Of a stretch of DNA of 64,000 bases, positions 28,160 through 38,603 are shown piece after piece (the first letter of the stretch is position 1; each line of letters starts with the position of its first letter). Source of the DNA: Lachancea kluyveri NRRL Y-12651 (Eukaryota > Ascomycota > Saccharomycetes > Saccharomycetales > Saccharomycetaceae); contig CM000693.1 of NCBI GenBank assembly GCA_000149225.2, forward strand, positions 124,001 to 188,000, written 5' to 3'. Both the position numbers and the translations under genes were made by a program. The notes beneath the pieces are model-generated. The model was not told where the DNA came from. It ran no database searches and saw nothing but the letters and a program-made list of their open reading frames with translations.

Positions 28160-30223
28160 TTACAAGCCCCTAATGTTTTCCAGTAAAGTAACCAATTCAC
28201 CCGCAAAATCTTGGTCATCGGCTTCCTGGTAATACTCATCAATCATAACATCATCATCATTACTTTCATCAAATAGCATTCCACTGGAGTTGCCGTCACG
28301 ATCACTATTCTCTTTCACGTCTAGTAGCGACTTATCGAAGCTTGATGGAAGTTCCCAGTTATATTTCTTGACGACCTGAATTAGATCAAAGTGTTTCAAT
28401 TCGAACCTAGCGCTAAGTAGCCTTTTGTACCAGGCATGTGCATCTTCGACGTTGTTCAGCTTTAAAAGCCTAAATATCATCGAGACGATTGTCTTAAAGT
28501 CTAGTGGCACACCTGCGTTGTGCATCAACATTAATAAGCTAGAAATTTCAGTTTGGGAAAGCTCGTAGTTGTGGTACATAACAATGGCGAAGGGTGAAAT
28601 TCCACTGTTGGTAGTATTTTTTATTTTGAGACTGGAAGAATAGAAATCTTGTAAAATTTTAAATGCAAGCCTGTTATCCTTTAACTGATAACGGACGTAA
28701 TAGAGGAACACACTGATGACGCCACAATCTAAACGCCAAGAGTGAAATTTTCCTTGGTTTGCCAACATGGTATGTTTGTACTTGTTATACAGCCCCAATA
28801 CCAAATGGTGAAACTCTGAACTCGAAAGATCCTTTGAAAATCTGTCCAAAACTATACGGTATAGCTCTGTCAGTACTGCGTTATCTGGTAACGTTTTTTT
28901 CCTTAGAGCCAAGGGGATTTCGGCTTTCCACGCGGTACGTCGAGACAAGTCTTCGATGAGTTGTTGCTCAGTCAACCGATCTAATGTATTATGGTATATC
29001 AAGCTCCATAACCCAAGGTTATTCAGTATCGGTACTGTTGACTTATTTTTATACGCCGAGATGATATAGCTGCATGTTATCTTGGGATCGTTGAACGAAC
29101 GTAGGGTGGAAACCAACTCACCTAGTAATAGCTGTGTAAACTTGAAGTTTTTTTTAAAAGGAATGGAATCTGCCATTGAAATCATTTTGAAAACTTTTTC
29201 ATGGTGTCCTTTGATTCTCAGATAGCGTATAGATAAAATGAACGGGGTATGCAGTAGTTCTAAAGGTGCATCTTTGGAAGTTGTTTTCAAAAGATCAATA
29301 AGAGTGCTGAACGTCTCTAAAAACATCGAGGGATCATCTGATTTTGAAAGGTAATGCAGCAGAGTGTTTGTAAACTTTATAGAAAGAATTTTCCTCTTAG
29401 ATTCGAGGATGGTGGAATTCGTTAATTCATGAGTTTCAAGTCTAGACAATAAAGCAGATAAGTAAAGTTTGATGAATTTGAAGTTTTTGTGGGATATTAG
29501 AAAATTTGTAGCCTGCTTGATCATGTAAAAGTTGTACAGCTTGGTAAATTTATCGTAGAACATGGGGTGGTTTGCCTCTTCGTGAAGAAATATTTGAAAA
29601 GTTGCCAACTGTTGCTCCATTTCAGAACCTTGAAGCAAACGATTCATGAATTTGCTGCCGTGTGGTGTGGAAAGTATGACGTCGCTTTTTATTAGTGAAT
29701 AAAAATGGTGAAATGATTCATTTTTGGGTAAGTTGTGCCAAAACCATCGGTGAACGGTATCTGGTAGGAGGATACCGCTGGCCTTTGCAATGTTAGGGTA
29801 CAATGCATGTTGGAGCTCAATTAATTTATAAAATTTCAACTTCTTCGCGGCAACATCTAAAGTAGTGTCATCGATTATACTTCCACAAGCTTTAACGAAT
29901 GCCGAGTACTGTTTTGTGCCAGAATGCCTGTAGAAAATTACATCAAATAGCCATGGATCTTGGCACAGAGGCCTGAGTTCCGACACCAAGTAGACGTAGT
30001 TGTGCTGGTATTTTCTAATAAGCTTATTCTTGAACCTCTTGAGCAGATTCGTGTTCAAATCTTTCAAATGCAAATCAATAAATCCGCATAGCTCGTGCTT
30101 CCCATTGGCTTTGACTTGTCGGAAATCATACCTATCAATTACTTGATAAATACCTTCGATGGAAGGCAAGGCACTTGTGCTTGAATAGCGCAAAGATTTG
30201 TACAAGACTAAAGACCTCAACAT
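28160..30223 (-). CDS. ATP22: Mitochondrial ATP6 translational activator Atp22
   Basis: Atp22 is a mitochondrial protein that activates translation of ATP6 mRNA and so assembly of the F0 sector. The protein has 687 residues (S. cerevisiae 684). It starts with a basic presequence (M-L-R-S-L-V-L-Y-K-S-L-R-Y). It is all-helical in appearance, consistent with a degenerate helical-repeat RNA-binding protein, and ends in an acidic region (DESNDDDVMIDEYYQEADDQ). I did not recognise a catalytic motif. The identification rests mainly on length, presequence and position next to BIG1 and KIC1. Confidence 0.82.
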   Translation of the reverse strand: MLRSLVLYKSLRYSSTSALPSIEGIYQVIDRYDFRQVKANGKHELCGFIDLHLKDLNTNLLKRFKNKLIRKYQHNYVYLVSELRPLCQDPWLFDVIFYRHSGTKQYSAFVKACGSIIDDTTLDVAAKKLKFYKLIELQHALYPNIAKASGILLPDTVHRWFWHNLPKNESFHHFYSLIKSDVILSTPHGSKFMNRLLQGSEMEQQLATFQIFLHEEANHPMFYDKFTKLYNFYMIKQATNFLISHKNFKFIKLYLSALLSRLETHELTNSTILESKRKILSIKFTNTLLHYLSKSDDPSMFLETFSTLIDLLKTTSKDAPLELLHTPFILSIRYLRIKGHHEKVFKMISMADSIPFKKNFKFTQLLLGELVSTLRSFNDPKITCSYIISAYKNKSTVPILNNLGLWSLIYHNTLDRLTEQQLIEDLSRRTAWKAEIPLALRKKTLPDNAVLTELYRIVLDRFSKDLSSSEFHHLVLGLYNKYKHTMLANQGKFHSWRLDCGVISVFLYYVRYQLKDNRLAFKILQDFYSSSLKIKNTTNSGISPFAIVMYHNYELSQTEISSLLMLMHNAGVPLDFKTIVSMIFRLLKLNNVEDAHAWYKRLLSARFELKHFDLIQVVKKYNWELPSSFDKSLLDVKENSDRDGNSSGMLFDESNDDDVMIDEYYQEADDQDFAGELVTLLENIRGL

Positions 30224-30538
30224 ATATTCAACGCACTTCCACCACCTATATGCACTTGTGCAAATCCATTAATCTATACGTGGTTCTCGAAAACCTCGCC
30301 ATAGCTTCATTAAACTCACTATTTTCACTAAATTTTTGCATCGCCTAACACGAACATAGGAGAAAAGAAATGAAACTGAAAATCTTATGTTAGTATCTTC
30401 AGATCAAGTTGAGCTAGCAAAGTTACTCATCCATTTTAGGCTAAGATTCATTCCCAAGAACGCTGAGGAATAGGTACAGAAATAAACTGTTCTTGCGTTG
30501 AGAAGAGCTAATTTTTTCATACAAATACTTGGAAATCA

Positions 30539-33196
30539 ATGCTGTCAACCAAAAAGAGTGGTGTTTCTACTGCTAATGGCACTTCTGCTCCCTCGAATAA
30601 TGTAAGTTCTATCTATAAAAGAACAGAGGTAATCGGTAGAGGTAAGTTTGGAGTCGTTTACAAAGGTTACCATATTAGAACGAAACAAATATGTGCTATC
30701 AAAGTCTTGAATTTAGATACCTCGGAAGATGAAGTCGAAGACGTGCAAAAGGAGATCCAGTTCTTGTCCTCGTTGAAGCAAGTACCCAATATCACACACT
30801 ACTATGGCTCTTACCTTTATGACACAAAACTTTGGATTATTATGGAATACTGTGCTGGTGGTTCCTTAAGGACGTTACTTAGACCAGGTAAAATTGACGA
30901 AAAATACATCGGTGTTATCATGAGGGAACTGTTAGTTGCGCTGCTATATATTCATAAAGACAACGTTATTCATCGTGACATTAAAGCAGCAAATGTGCTA
31001 ATTACAAATGATGGTCGTGTTAAACTTTGTGATTTCGGTGTTGCAGCTCAGCTGACACAATCGAATGTAAGGAGACAGACAATGGCAGGCACTCCGTATT
31101 GGATGGCACCCGAAGTCATCATGGAAGGTGTTTATTACGATACTAAAGTGGACATCTGGTCTTTGGGTATTACCACCTATGAAATTACCACGGGTAACCC
31201 GCCTTATTGTGATGTAGAGGCTCTAAGGGCAATGCAGTTGATTACAAAATCTAAGCCACCACGTCTAGAAGGCAGACAGTACTCGCCGTTATTAAAAGAA
31301 TTCATAGCTTTGTGCCTCGATGAAGACCCCAAAGAAAGACTTGCAGCGGAAGACTTGCTAAAAACCAGGTTTATCAAAACGCACAAGAGCTCTCCGACCT
31401 CGATACTCAAAGAGTTGATCACAAGATACTTACTTCACCGTGATAAAAATATCAACAGAGAAAGTGCAATGGCCAACTTGGAAGATGATGAACAAATCAA
31501 AGGAACCCAAAATTCTTCTGAAACCTCTACAGACAACAGCTCTCCGGTAGAAACGAAATGGGATTTTGATTCTTTAAGTTCCAGTGACTATATAATCGAA
31601 AATGACATCGACATCGATTTTATACCGGAGGAAACTGACTGGGAAAGAAGCAATCATGATGATTTTAACTTTGCATACCCAGATGAGGAGCCTTACTATC
31701 AATCGAATAAACCTTACTACCAAGGAACCACAATAGGAAAAACCGTGATTAACTCAACAGTAAACAACTATACGATCCAAGCATTTACCAATAATCATAC
31801 CAGTGCGACGAACTATCAAAGCCGTAACACATTTACCACCTCCGGAGGTGGTGTGAATAAGAAGTCTGGTACTAAGGCTTCGAAACAACTGCTCCAACTC
31901 TTTGAGGACACAGATGTTATAAGCGAGGGAAAGGATTCAAATAATGAATTTCCAGTATTGGCCAAAAGTGTCTCGACTTTGCATGCCAACAACAATACTG
32001 AAAATGACACAGATTTGTCCCAAGTGAACACGAATATTTCAATACAACCTCAGCGCACATATCCTGACATGTTGGTTGGGGGTGGATATCAAAGCCAAAG
32101 TACTCCGGCTTTGCCCACGTTACAAACTTCTTTCAGCAAACCAACTGTTGTGGGTGGTCCTATGAGTGCCACAACCACTATTCCGACCCCGGTAGAAATT
32201 GAAATTCCTGAGGAACTTCCTGTGAGTACAATGAACCTGAATGCCCAAGAAATGCACGCGCAAACGAAACCGAGATCATCTACGGTGTCTGCTATATCCA
32301 ACAAGGCGCCGCCGATGGTCCAGAGAAGGCCTACAATAAGCGGTGGTATTAACAATATCAGCCGTAGTGAGAACGGTAGTATTGTGGGTAATCCCAAAAC
32401 CATAGCAGACGAGATCATGCGCAGTGCTACGGTGAGTGGCAGCAACAGCAAAATGCGCAAGCGAACTCCGTCTCCAATAAGGAGCATGGCATCCACTGGT
32501 TTTTCGCCTAATAGGAAACTCCCACACTCACCTACAACGAGTGGTGTAGTGAATGTACAACAGGTACTGCCACATACTATGAAACCTATGGCCAGCATTA
32601 ACGAGAAAAAGGACATACTGCTACAGCCAATCAATACCAGTGATAAAGATATTCCTGCCACGGGTAACAACCGTGTAAATAGAGAATTCAAGAGAAACAA
32701 TCCCAACCTCAAATTGCAGATGCCTTCTCCTACAACTTTAATGCCAAACAAATTGCTTGAAAACAACAACGCGAGTGAAGAAAACAGTAACATTAACCAG
32801 TTTGGTTTCAATACTAGCACAAGTACTATTCCTGTTGCCATGACCCCATTGGGTGAGAAACCCAACATCAGTAGCGAGATAATCAAAAGAAAAAGAAGCA
32901 CCAGCAACTCCAGCAGAAGCAATAGCCTGACGTTAGAAAACCTAAACAACGGTGGCAACTCCAACATGCCTCCTAATTCTGCTGCTGTCACGCACATGAA
33001 TCCACCGCCGAGGTCGTTACCCTTGGATATGTTCGTGGATGCGCATGAAAGCATGGAAGATGGAGATCGTGTCGATCGTAAAGCTTACGTGATGAAGGAG
33101 CTAGACACTCTACTAAAAATGTTCGAAGAGGCTTTGCCAGTAATGGAAAATGGGTTGAGGGGCATTTTGACTAATGTAGAAGCTAATGAGGAATAG
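30539..33196 (+). CDS. KIC1: Ste20-family (GCK) protein kinase Kic1
   Basis: Kic1 acts in the RAM network upstream of Cbk1 for polarised growth, cell separation and wall integrity. The protein has 885 residues (S. cerevisiae 1080). The kinase domain covers about 27-282: GRGKFGVVYKG, AIKVLNLD, HRDIKAANV, CDFGVAAQL, AGTPYWMAPEV. All catalytic residues are present. The long C-terminal half is disordered and Ser/Thr/Asn-rich, with basic and S-P sites (KRTPSPIRS, PNRKLPHSP). The extreme C-terminus (KELDTLLKMFEEALPVMENG) is probably helical. The start ATG is the first in frame. SBE2/SBE22 follows on the same strand. Confidence 0.93.
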   Translation: MLSTKKSGVSTANGTSAPSNNVSSIYKRTEVIGRGKFGVVYKGYHIRTKQICAIKVLNLDTSEDEVEDVQKEIQFLSSLKQVPNITHYYGSYLYDTKLWIIMEYCAGGSLRTLLRPGKIDEKYIGVIMRELLVALLYIHKDNVIHRDIKAANVLITNDGRVKLCDFGVAAQLTQSNVRRQTMAGTPYWMAPEVIMEGVYYDTKVDIWSLGITTYEITTGNPPYCDVEALRAMQLITKSKPPRLEGRQYSPLLKEFIALCLDEDPKERLAAEDLLKTRFIKTHKSSPTSILKELITRYLLHRDKNINRESAMANLEDDEQIKGTQNSSETSTDNSSPVETKWDFDSLSSSDYIIENDIDIDFIPEETDWERSNHDDFNFAYPDEEPYYQSNKPYYQGTTIGKTVINSTVNNYTIQAFTNNHTSATNYQSRNTFTTSGGGVNKKSGTKASKQLLQLFEDTDVISEGKDSNNEFPVLAKSVSTLHANNNTENDTDLSQVNTNISIQPQRTYPDMLVGGGYQSQSTPALPTLQTSFSKPTVVGGPMSATTTIPTPVEIEIPEELPVSTMNLNAQEMHAQTKPRSSTVSAISNKAPPMVQRRPTISGGINNISRSENGSIVGNPKTIADEIMRSATVSGSNSKMRKRTPSPIRSMASTGFSPNRKLPHSPTTSGVVNVQQVLPHTMKPMASINEKKDILLQPINTSDKDIPATGNNRVNREFKRNNPNLKLQMPSPTTLMPNKLLENNNASEENSNINQFGFNTSTSTIPVAMTPLGEKPNISSEIIKRKRSTSNSSRSNSLTLENLNNGGNSNMPPNSAAVTHMNPPPRSLPLDMFVDAHESMEDGDRVDRKAYVMKELDTLLKMFEEALPVMENGLRGILTNVEANEE

Positions 33197-33278
33197 CAAT
33201 GGCCATAGTCTATGCCTATAACCCAAACGGTTTACTAGTCACGTGTCTATGTTTATGGTGTACTGGTGTATATGTTTC

Positions 33279-33306
33279 TTTTTTTTTTTTTTTTTTTTTT
33301 TTTTTT
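33279..33306. repeat. Run of 28 T
   Basis: An uninterrupted T tract between KIC1 and the SBE2 homolog. Poly(dA:dT) tracts exclude nucleosomes and are common in yeast promoters, but 28 is long; the exact length is also error-prone in assemblies. Confidence 0.9.
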
Positions 33307-33472
33307 AGTTTTTATATTTTTCCTATATGCACATTCGTCGGACATTTGACATTTTGGGAATCTCAAAACAAGGAAATCGTATTTGCTCAGGGCAGAAGTA
33401 AGCTTAGAGCCAAGGGTTTGACATAAAGCCAAGGAAGGTAAAAAGAAAAAAAATTCAAGATTCACTCGTTAA

Positions 33473-35761
33473 ATGATGTCCTATGGTGGTTTAAGGACTC
33501 TAGATACGCTACAAGAGGAAAGAGCCAATAGTCCTCTTGGTGCACAGAGCAATGCGCTTCCTAAAAATCGAAGTAGATCGTCCAGTGGTAATGGCAAAAG
33601 CAAAACAGTGGGGCTAGGGATCGCACGGAGACCCAGCGATAACTTATTAATAAACTTGGCTGATGAAGGGCCAAATGCTGCCCGCTCTATTCCTCAACCT
33701 CCAAAAACTAATTTCATCACGAAAGTTGATCGGCCGATTTCTAACGATTCTATAGTCACGCAAAGCTCAGACCTGTTCTCCTCGCATCCTAACTCTTCAT
33801 CATCATCTGACAGCAATTCTAGAGGGTCTTCTATTATCGAAGATATGAATGCGGATAACAATAATATTGATTTAGAACCGTCAGCGGCAATAGCCAATTC
33901 AGTCGAGGAAGGTGAAAACGGGACTAGAGAATTTGAGGACGACGATGAAACAGACTTTTATTCAACTTCAACAACTTCTGGGACATTAACTAGAACGACA
34001 ACTCAACAGCAACAGCAGCAAAAGACCAAATACATCTTCAAAAATAGTTCTATGGTCAAATCACAGTTGACTTTTTCAGCGAATACGCCGTCCCCGTTAA
34101 AGCATAATTTGAGTAGAACCGCATCTGTCCCATCGAACCTGTATTCTAAAAGTGTACCATCACTTCCTACAAAGACTAGAATCACTCCATCTCAACGCTA
34201 CCGTTTACGAAAGGAACAAAACAAAGTCGCTCTGCAAAATTCGATAAAGCAAAGAGAAAAATTTTATGACGAACAGGAATCTTCCTTCGTTGATCAAGGC
34301 GATGTTGACGACTCGATAATCTGGAATATTCCTGTTGCTTCTCATAGCACGAACTCCTTTCTTATGTCAATGCATTCCACGAAACCCAAACCCGAGTTTA
34401 AGAGGTCGGGATCTCAACATTCTGTCCAATCCTCTAACTCGTCATTCTTGGACTACCACGAGATGCCTCCATCTCCTATTCCAGGGTTGAGCAAAACTTC
34501 TGATCTGCAGTTTTTCCAGGAGACGTCAGCAAACCTATCCGCCATATATCAAAACACATCCCACAGACTTTCTCAAAGCAAGCTATTGCAGCGCACCGAA
34601 TCTGCAGAGTGCCTCCCATTGGAATTCAAAACTGCTAGTGAAAATGGAATGGAGGATTTGAGGCTGGTTTCGGGTGACAAGATGCAGGTTTGTAGCCCCT
34701 CCAGGCCAAGTTGGTTACCGCCAAAGGATCAGGAGGAGAAAAAAAATCACGAAAGACAAATTCAAAAGACAATCGGTTTGGCTTCGATGGATCAACTCGA
34801 TAAAAACAAAGAGCGTGAGGAGAGGGGAATTAAAAACGAGACAAATAGGCAGAAACTCGTCCTACTGATGGATCGTGGTATCACCCGTCAATCCTCTTTG
34901 AACGGCTTGAAAAAAGTGGTTTGGGAGACACCTCTGCCCAACGAATCACGTTACGGAATATACGATGTGTTATTGCAAAGCGATGTCAGATTGATATCAG
35001 AAAAATTCATAGAATCATTTGACAGTATATCAGCTGTCCTCGACAAGATGGATTTCCCACACGACAAGGTTGTAGAGATTGAACAACTAACTTGTAAGAT
35101 TCCTATTATTGAGAAAGCAAAGCCTTTTACGGAGCTGATATGGTTGTTAAAGTTAAAGTCCATTTCTCAACAAGGTTTACTACCAGGTGATGAACTTCTA
35201 GCATACCACTTTCTAAAAAGTGGTGCCTTTACTTTACAACAAATTTGGGAGCTTGTGAACCTCATCCAACTAACGTGTTTCAACGAGCTAACAAGAGAAA
35301 AATACGACTCGCGAGTTTTAAATTCACGAGGTGTCGTGGCCCATTACCTTCTGAGAACGGAAGCTTTCAAGCAAGAGTTTAATCCTACAGCGCTGAACTA
35401 CAACACATGGTGGAATATACTCCATCGTGTAGATCACGAACTTTTCATGTGGTGCATGGACATCATAGTCGTCAACAACTCTCAGTCGTACACCAACTTT
35501 CCGGTAATACAGGAAAAATTTCAAGATAGACCATGGGAATATTATCGTTCCAAGAAAGTCGTAGTCAACTACAAAATTTTAGTGTCACTGATGTTATCCG
35601 TTTTGTTAAATTACCACTTTGGATTCACAGACCTTTACTCTCTTGCTTCAATGGAGGATCGCGATTTCCGCATTCCATGTTCGATGGATGAACTCCTGGA
35701 TAACATGGCTATAAATGGGGTCTTTGTGAAAAAATGGCAACACTACTACAAGAAGTTTTGA
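33473..35761 (+). CDS. SBE2: Sbe2/Sbe22 bud-growth and cell-wall protein
   Basis: Sbe2 and Sbe22 are paralogous Golgi-associated proteins needed for transport of wall components to the growing bud. One gene of 762 residues stands here (S. cerevisiae 864 and 852). The N-terminal ~430 residues are disordered and serine-rich, with an acidic run (EFEDDDETDFYSTS) and a polyglutamine run near 178-183. The conserved C-terminal half (about 450-762) contains LIWLLKLKSISQQGLLPGDE, NYNTWWNILHRVDHELFMWC and FGFTDLYSLASMEDRDFRIP. Two ATGs are adjacent (33473, 33476); either may start. It is the unduplicated ancestor-position gene of YDR351W and YHR103W. Confidence 0.9.
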   Translation: MMSYGGLRTLDTLQEERANSPLGAQSNALPKNRSRSSSGNGKSKTVGLGIARRPSDNLLINLADEGPNAARSIPQPPKTNFITKVDRPISNDSIVTQSSDLFSSHPNSSSSSDSNSRGSSIIEDMNADNNNIDLEPSAAIANSVEEGENGTREFEDDDETDFYSTSTTSGTLTRTTTQQQQQQKTKYIFKNSSMVKSQLTFSANTPSPLKHNLSRTASVPSNLYSKSVPSLPTKTRITPSQRYRLRKEQNKVALQNSIKQREKFYDEQESSFVDQGDVDDSIIWNIPVASHSTNSFLMSMHSTKPKPEFKRSGSQHSVQSSNSSFLDYHEMPPSPIPGLSKTSDLQFFQETSANLSAIYQNTSHRLSQSKLLQRTESAECLPLEFKTASENGMEDLRLVSGDKMQVCSPSRPSWLPPKDQEEKKNHERQIQKTIGLASMDQLDKNKEREERGIKNETNRQKLVLLMDRGITRQSSLNGLKKVVWETPLPNESRYGIYDVLLQSDVRLISEKFIESFDSISAVLDKMDFPHDKVVEIEQLTCKIPIIEKAKPFTELIWLLKLKSISQQGLLPGDELLAYHFLKSGAFTLQQIWELVNLIQLTCFNELTREKYDSRVLNSRGVVAHYLLRTEAFKQEFNPTALNYNTWWNILHRVDHELFMWCMDIIVVNNSQSYTNFPVIQEKFQDRPWEYYRSKKVVVNYKILVSLMLSVLLNYHFGFTDLYSLASMEDRDFRIPCSMDELLDNMAINGVFVKKWQHYYKKF

Positions 35762-35970
35762 CAAGATACCTTTCCTGGCCCAAAAAAAAAGAATTGAAAA
35801 AAAATAATCAAAATAACAGATATACATACTTTAGCATTTTTCGTTTTCACTATATGTCTAGTTTTTCCCAGCGTCTTTGTCATGCATGGAATTGTTTCTG
35901 ACTCACTGATTTAGGGAAAAAAACTCGCGAGATCTGAGAAACTGATAAACCCAGGAAATCCGCGATAGAG

Positions 35971-36273
35971 ATGTTCGTGGCATCGCAAGCCCTCGAAGAA
36001 CCTGTGACATATGTAACAGAAAGCTGTCGGCATTCAATTTATAGTAACATTCAACTTGGATACAACTACGCGTTATCCTTGATACTCACACTGCGTAATG
36101 CTAGCCTTCGAGTCCTTCAATGGCTTTCACTTTTCCCTTTCGGACAGGAGATAGCGCTTTTCTTTTTTATCGTTTTTTTCTGGCTCATATTTCTTGCAAC
36201 CGAAACACTCATCTTCAGCAAAGTACACAAACCCTTTCACTGTCGATTCAGGGGTAACAGCGAATCCATATGA
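35971..36273 (+). CDS. Possible small membrane protein (100 residues), unrecognised
   Basis: An ATG-started frame of 100 residues lies between the SBE2 homolog and YPQ2. It has a strongly hydrophobic segment near residues 59-82 (IALFFFIVFFWLIFLATETL) and a weaker one near 33-50. I know no S. cerevisiae gene here. The last bases overlap the YPQ2 start as ATGA (36270-36273), which is unusual for a yeast gene and means the frame would occupy the YPQ2 promoter. It may be chance, an upstream ORF of YPQ2, or a real short gene. Confidence 0.25.
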   Translation: MFVASQALEEPVTYVTESCRHSIYSNIQLGYNYALSLILTLRNASLRVLQWLSLFPFGQEIALFFFIVFFWLIFLATETLIFSKVHKPFHCRFRGNSESI

Positions 36274-37142
36274 GTTGTTCCAGTACTATATGGCCTAGTG
36301 TCTCTGCGGCAGCAGGTTCTGTTTCCTTTATAACTTCCTTCATTGCTCAAATTCCTCAACTAATCGAAACCTATAAGGATAAAACTGTTGAGGGGTTATC
36401 GCCAATATTCCTCTTAGCGTGGTTATTTGGTGACATAACCTCCTTGATAGGTGCATTGTTGACGCACCAGCTACCCTTCCAGATAATTCTGGCCTTGTAC
36501 TTCATGGCCAATGACATGTTCATTTGTGGTCAGTACTACTACTATGGAATTTTACACCAAAATAAACTGGCTACGCCAGGGCACGAATCGAAGATATCTG
36601 CCGAAAGAATTGCAACTATCAGTAGCAGAGGGTCTTTAAACCGTGGATTGAAGAAAAAGTCGTGGTTGGCGAGTCTATTCGTGTTTGGTAACAGTGCTCA
36701 TGGCTTTCCAATACTCATGTCCTATATGACAAAAGCTTCCGGCGACAATACACTACCACCTCCAGCACCAGTTCCCTCTTCTTCTGGCGTTGGTATTGCT
36801 TTATCCTGGGTTGGTGCTATGTGCTACGTGTGTGCGCGTATCCCTCAATTGATCAAAAACTACAAGCGGAAATCCACTGATGGGTTGTCCCCATTTTTAT
36901 TTATTAATACGCTGTTGACCAACATCACGTATGCTTTAAGCATATTCACCAGCTGCGATTATTTGGATTGCGAGGACAAAAAGTCGTTTGTGTTGAACGA
37001 ACTGCCTTTTCTCGTTGGCAGTGTCGGCACTGTTTTCTTTGACTTGACTTATTTCTACCAGCACTACATCCTATATGCGGATGATGTGAAACTGAGAGAG
37101 CTAGAAGCTCAAGAAGCTGATGAGACCACACCACTATTGTAA
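36270..37142 (+). CDS. YPQ2: Vacuolar basic amino acid transporter, PQ-loop family (Ypq2)
   Basis: PQ-loop seven-helix proteins Ypq1-3 move lysine/arginine across the vacuolar membrane, like human PQLC2. The protein has 290 residues. Both PQ loops are present: SFIAQIPQLIETYKDKTVEG LSP near residues 25-45, and ARIPQLIKNYKRKSTDGLSP near 190-209. The conserved WLFGDITSLIGALLTHQLPF follows the first loop. The acidic C-terminus ends in T-T-P-L-L, a dileucine-type vacuolar sorting signal. YDR352W lies after SBE2 in S. cerevisiae, as here. Confidence 0.94.
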   Translation: MSCSSTIWPSVSAAAGSVSFITSFIAQIPQLIETYKDKTVEGLSPIFLLAWLFGDITSLIGALLTHQLPFQIILALYFMANDMFICGQYYYYGILHQNKLATPGHESKISAERIATISSRGSLNRGLKKKSWLASLFVFGNSAHGFPILMSYMTKASGDNTLPPPAPVPSSSGVGIALSWVGAMCYVCARIPQLIKNYKRKSTDGLSPFLFINTLLTNITYALSIFTSCDYLDCEDKKSFVLNELPFLVGSVGTVFFDLTYFYQHYILYADDVKLRELEAQEADETTPLL

Positions 37143-38603
37143 CCTAGATTTTACAACTTCCTAGTTGCTATCCGCGCTGTAGAGTTGTTTGCATGTAACA
37201 GTTGTCAAGAGTATGTTTGCTTATAAAATTAAGTTAATCCTTACGTAAATAAGACGAGCAATAAAGTATTTTACAGATTCCGAGCTGTCAGTTTCAATTT
37301 CACAAACGTCATTCAGAAGGCCTGCATTTGAGAAACGGGTCTTGCCTTTGTTGGTTTCCTTTTCTTCCATCAAGACGTTTTTGACCGGGAATTCCTGCTT
37401 TGATAATTGTCTATCCAGCGTAAAAGTACATCTACAAAAGTTACACCTTTCTTAGTACGCAGACGCTTTTGAATGCCTGTGAAACGTAGCAGAGAATTCT
37501 TTCCCTGATTAACTCCGGCTTCCTCTCCCACAAGAGAGGTGGGACCAAAAGTCCCACTTTACCCAAGCGTTCCTCTTGTCACATTATTCGAGATAGCATA
37601 CATGCCTATACGGCATGACATATGTGTACGCCATTGGATAGCAAAAAGAAAGGGAAAAAAAAAGTAGGACCTACAACCTTTGGAGTCTTGTTATAGGACC
37701 AGATATATACATATATGTATGTATTTTGGTAGGAATACTATTTCTGATAATATCACGTGATTGGATTTGGGTATGCCTCTGTAACTTAGAAAAGGTATAT
37801 CCTTCGCACGCATCTCGAATCTGATCAGCCCATCCTAGACCATCAACAGGTTTAGTAGCAGCTGTGATTAGTAAACAAACGAGCTACCTCTACGAGAATA
37901 TCAGATCCAACGTTTATACATGAGACATTTCTATTTCTCCAAAATCTGCAATGCTGCCACACAAGAAGGGGATCAATTTTCCCGGTGTAATTCGCTGCCA
38001 GCTAGGCAGATGGGTTTCCCGTTTGGCAAAGAAGAAGGCACATAACATCACGTATTTAGCTCTACATTTCTTACACCCTCAAATTTACTTCCCCAATGAG
38101 ACGAGTTAATCCTTCTGTAGTAAAGAGCAGTTCTGCGTCCCTCTTTCGACAGAGAGGAGAAGATGTCGCTCGAGAAGGAGATTCGCACGACGCTTATTGT
38201 AGATACATCCGGCAGTCTGTGTAAAGAAGGCAAGTCCGCCCAGTGCCTTTTGTCTTTACATCAGAAGCTGTAGTTACCTCTGCTCATATGCTGTAATACA
38301 CAACATTTCTGGCATCTCTGCCTATTCTTAATAGTCGATCCATGTCTTCCGTGTTTCCCGAGAGGTGCCAAACCTAACAAATATGGAAATTTGGCCGTTG
38401 AATGCCACTTGTCCCCTATTCTAGACCCGTACGTAATGTTCGCTCTGCGCAAAATGATCGCATTGCTCACTTTTCGGGCAACAATATTTGTATCAAAGGG
38501 TTATTCTATTGGATCTTTTTTCTTCTACAATTCTCTTTTAGGTCTAGCATTGCCATATCACTTGCTCATTTCTCAGATTAATAGAAATTAATTAATCGTT
38601 TCA
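37143..38603. other. 1.46-kb gap before GRE3
   Basis: No convincing gene. It holds two overlapping short hairpins (CCTCTC/GAGAGG at 37522-37539 and GTGGGAC/GTCCCAC at 37539-37557), a CACGTG at 37754-37759, an AGGGG stress element near 37966, and the STRE listed below. It is unusually long for this window and may be a large stress-responsive promoter for GRE3. Confidence 0.5.
38413..38417 (+). promoter_or_regulatory. STRE upstream of GRE3
   Basis: CCCCT, the Msn2/Msn4 stress response element, is 187 bp before the GRE3 start. GRE3 is a stress-induced gene in S. cerevisiae. A pentamer alone is weak evidence. Confidence 0.35.

Noticed and set aside
32089-33054. 321-codon minus-strand frame
   Set aside because: Antisense to the disordered Asn/Ser-rich tail of KIC1; composition (Leu/Val runs) is what reverse reading of such codons gives.
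37751-37760. ATCACGTGAT as a centromere CDEI element
   Set aside because: No AT-rich CDEII of suitable length or CDEIII with a CCG core follows; better read as an E-box.
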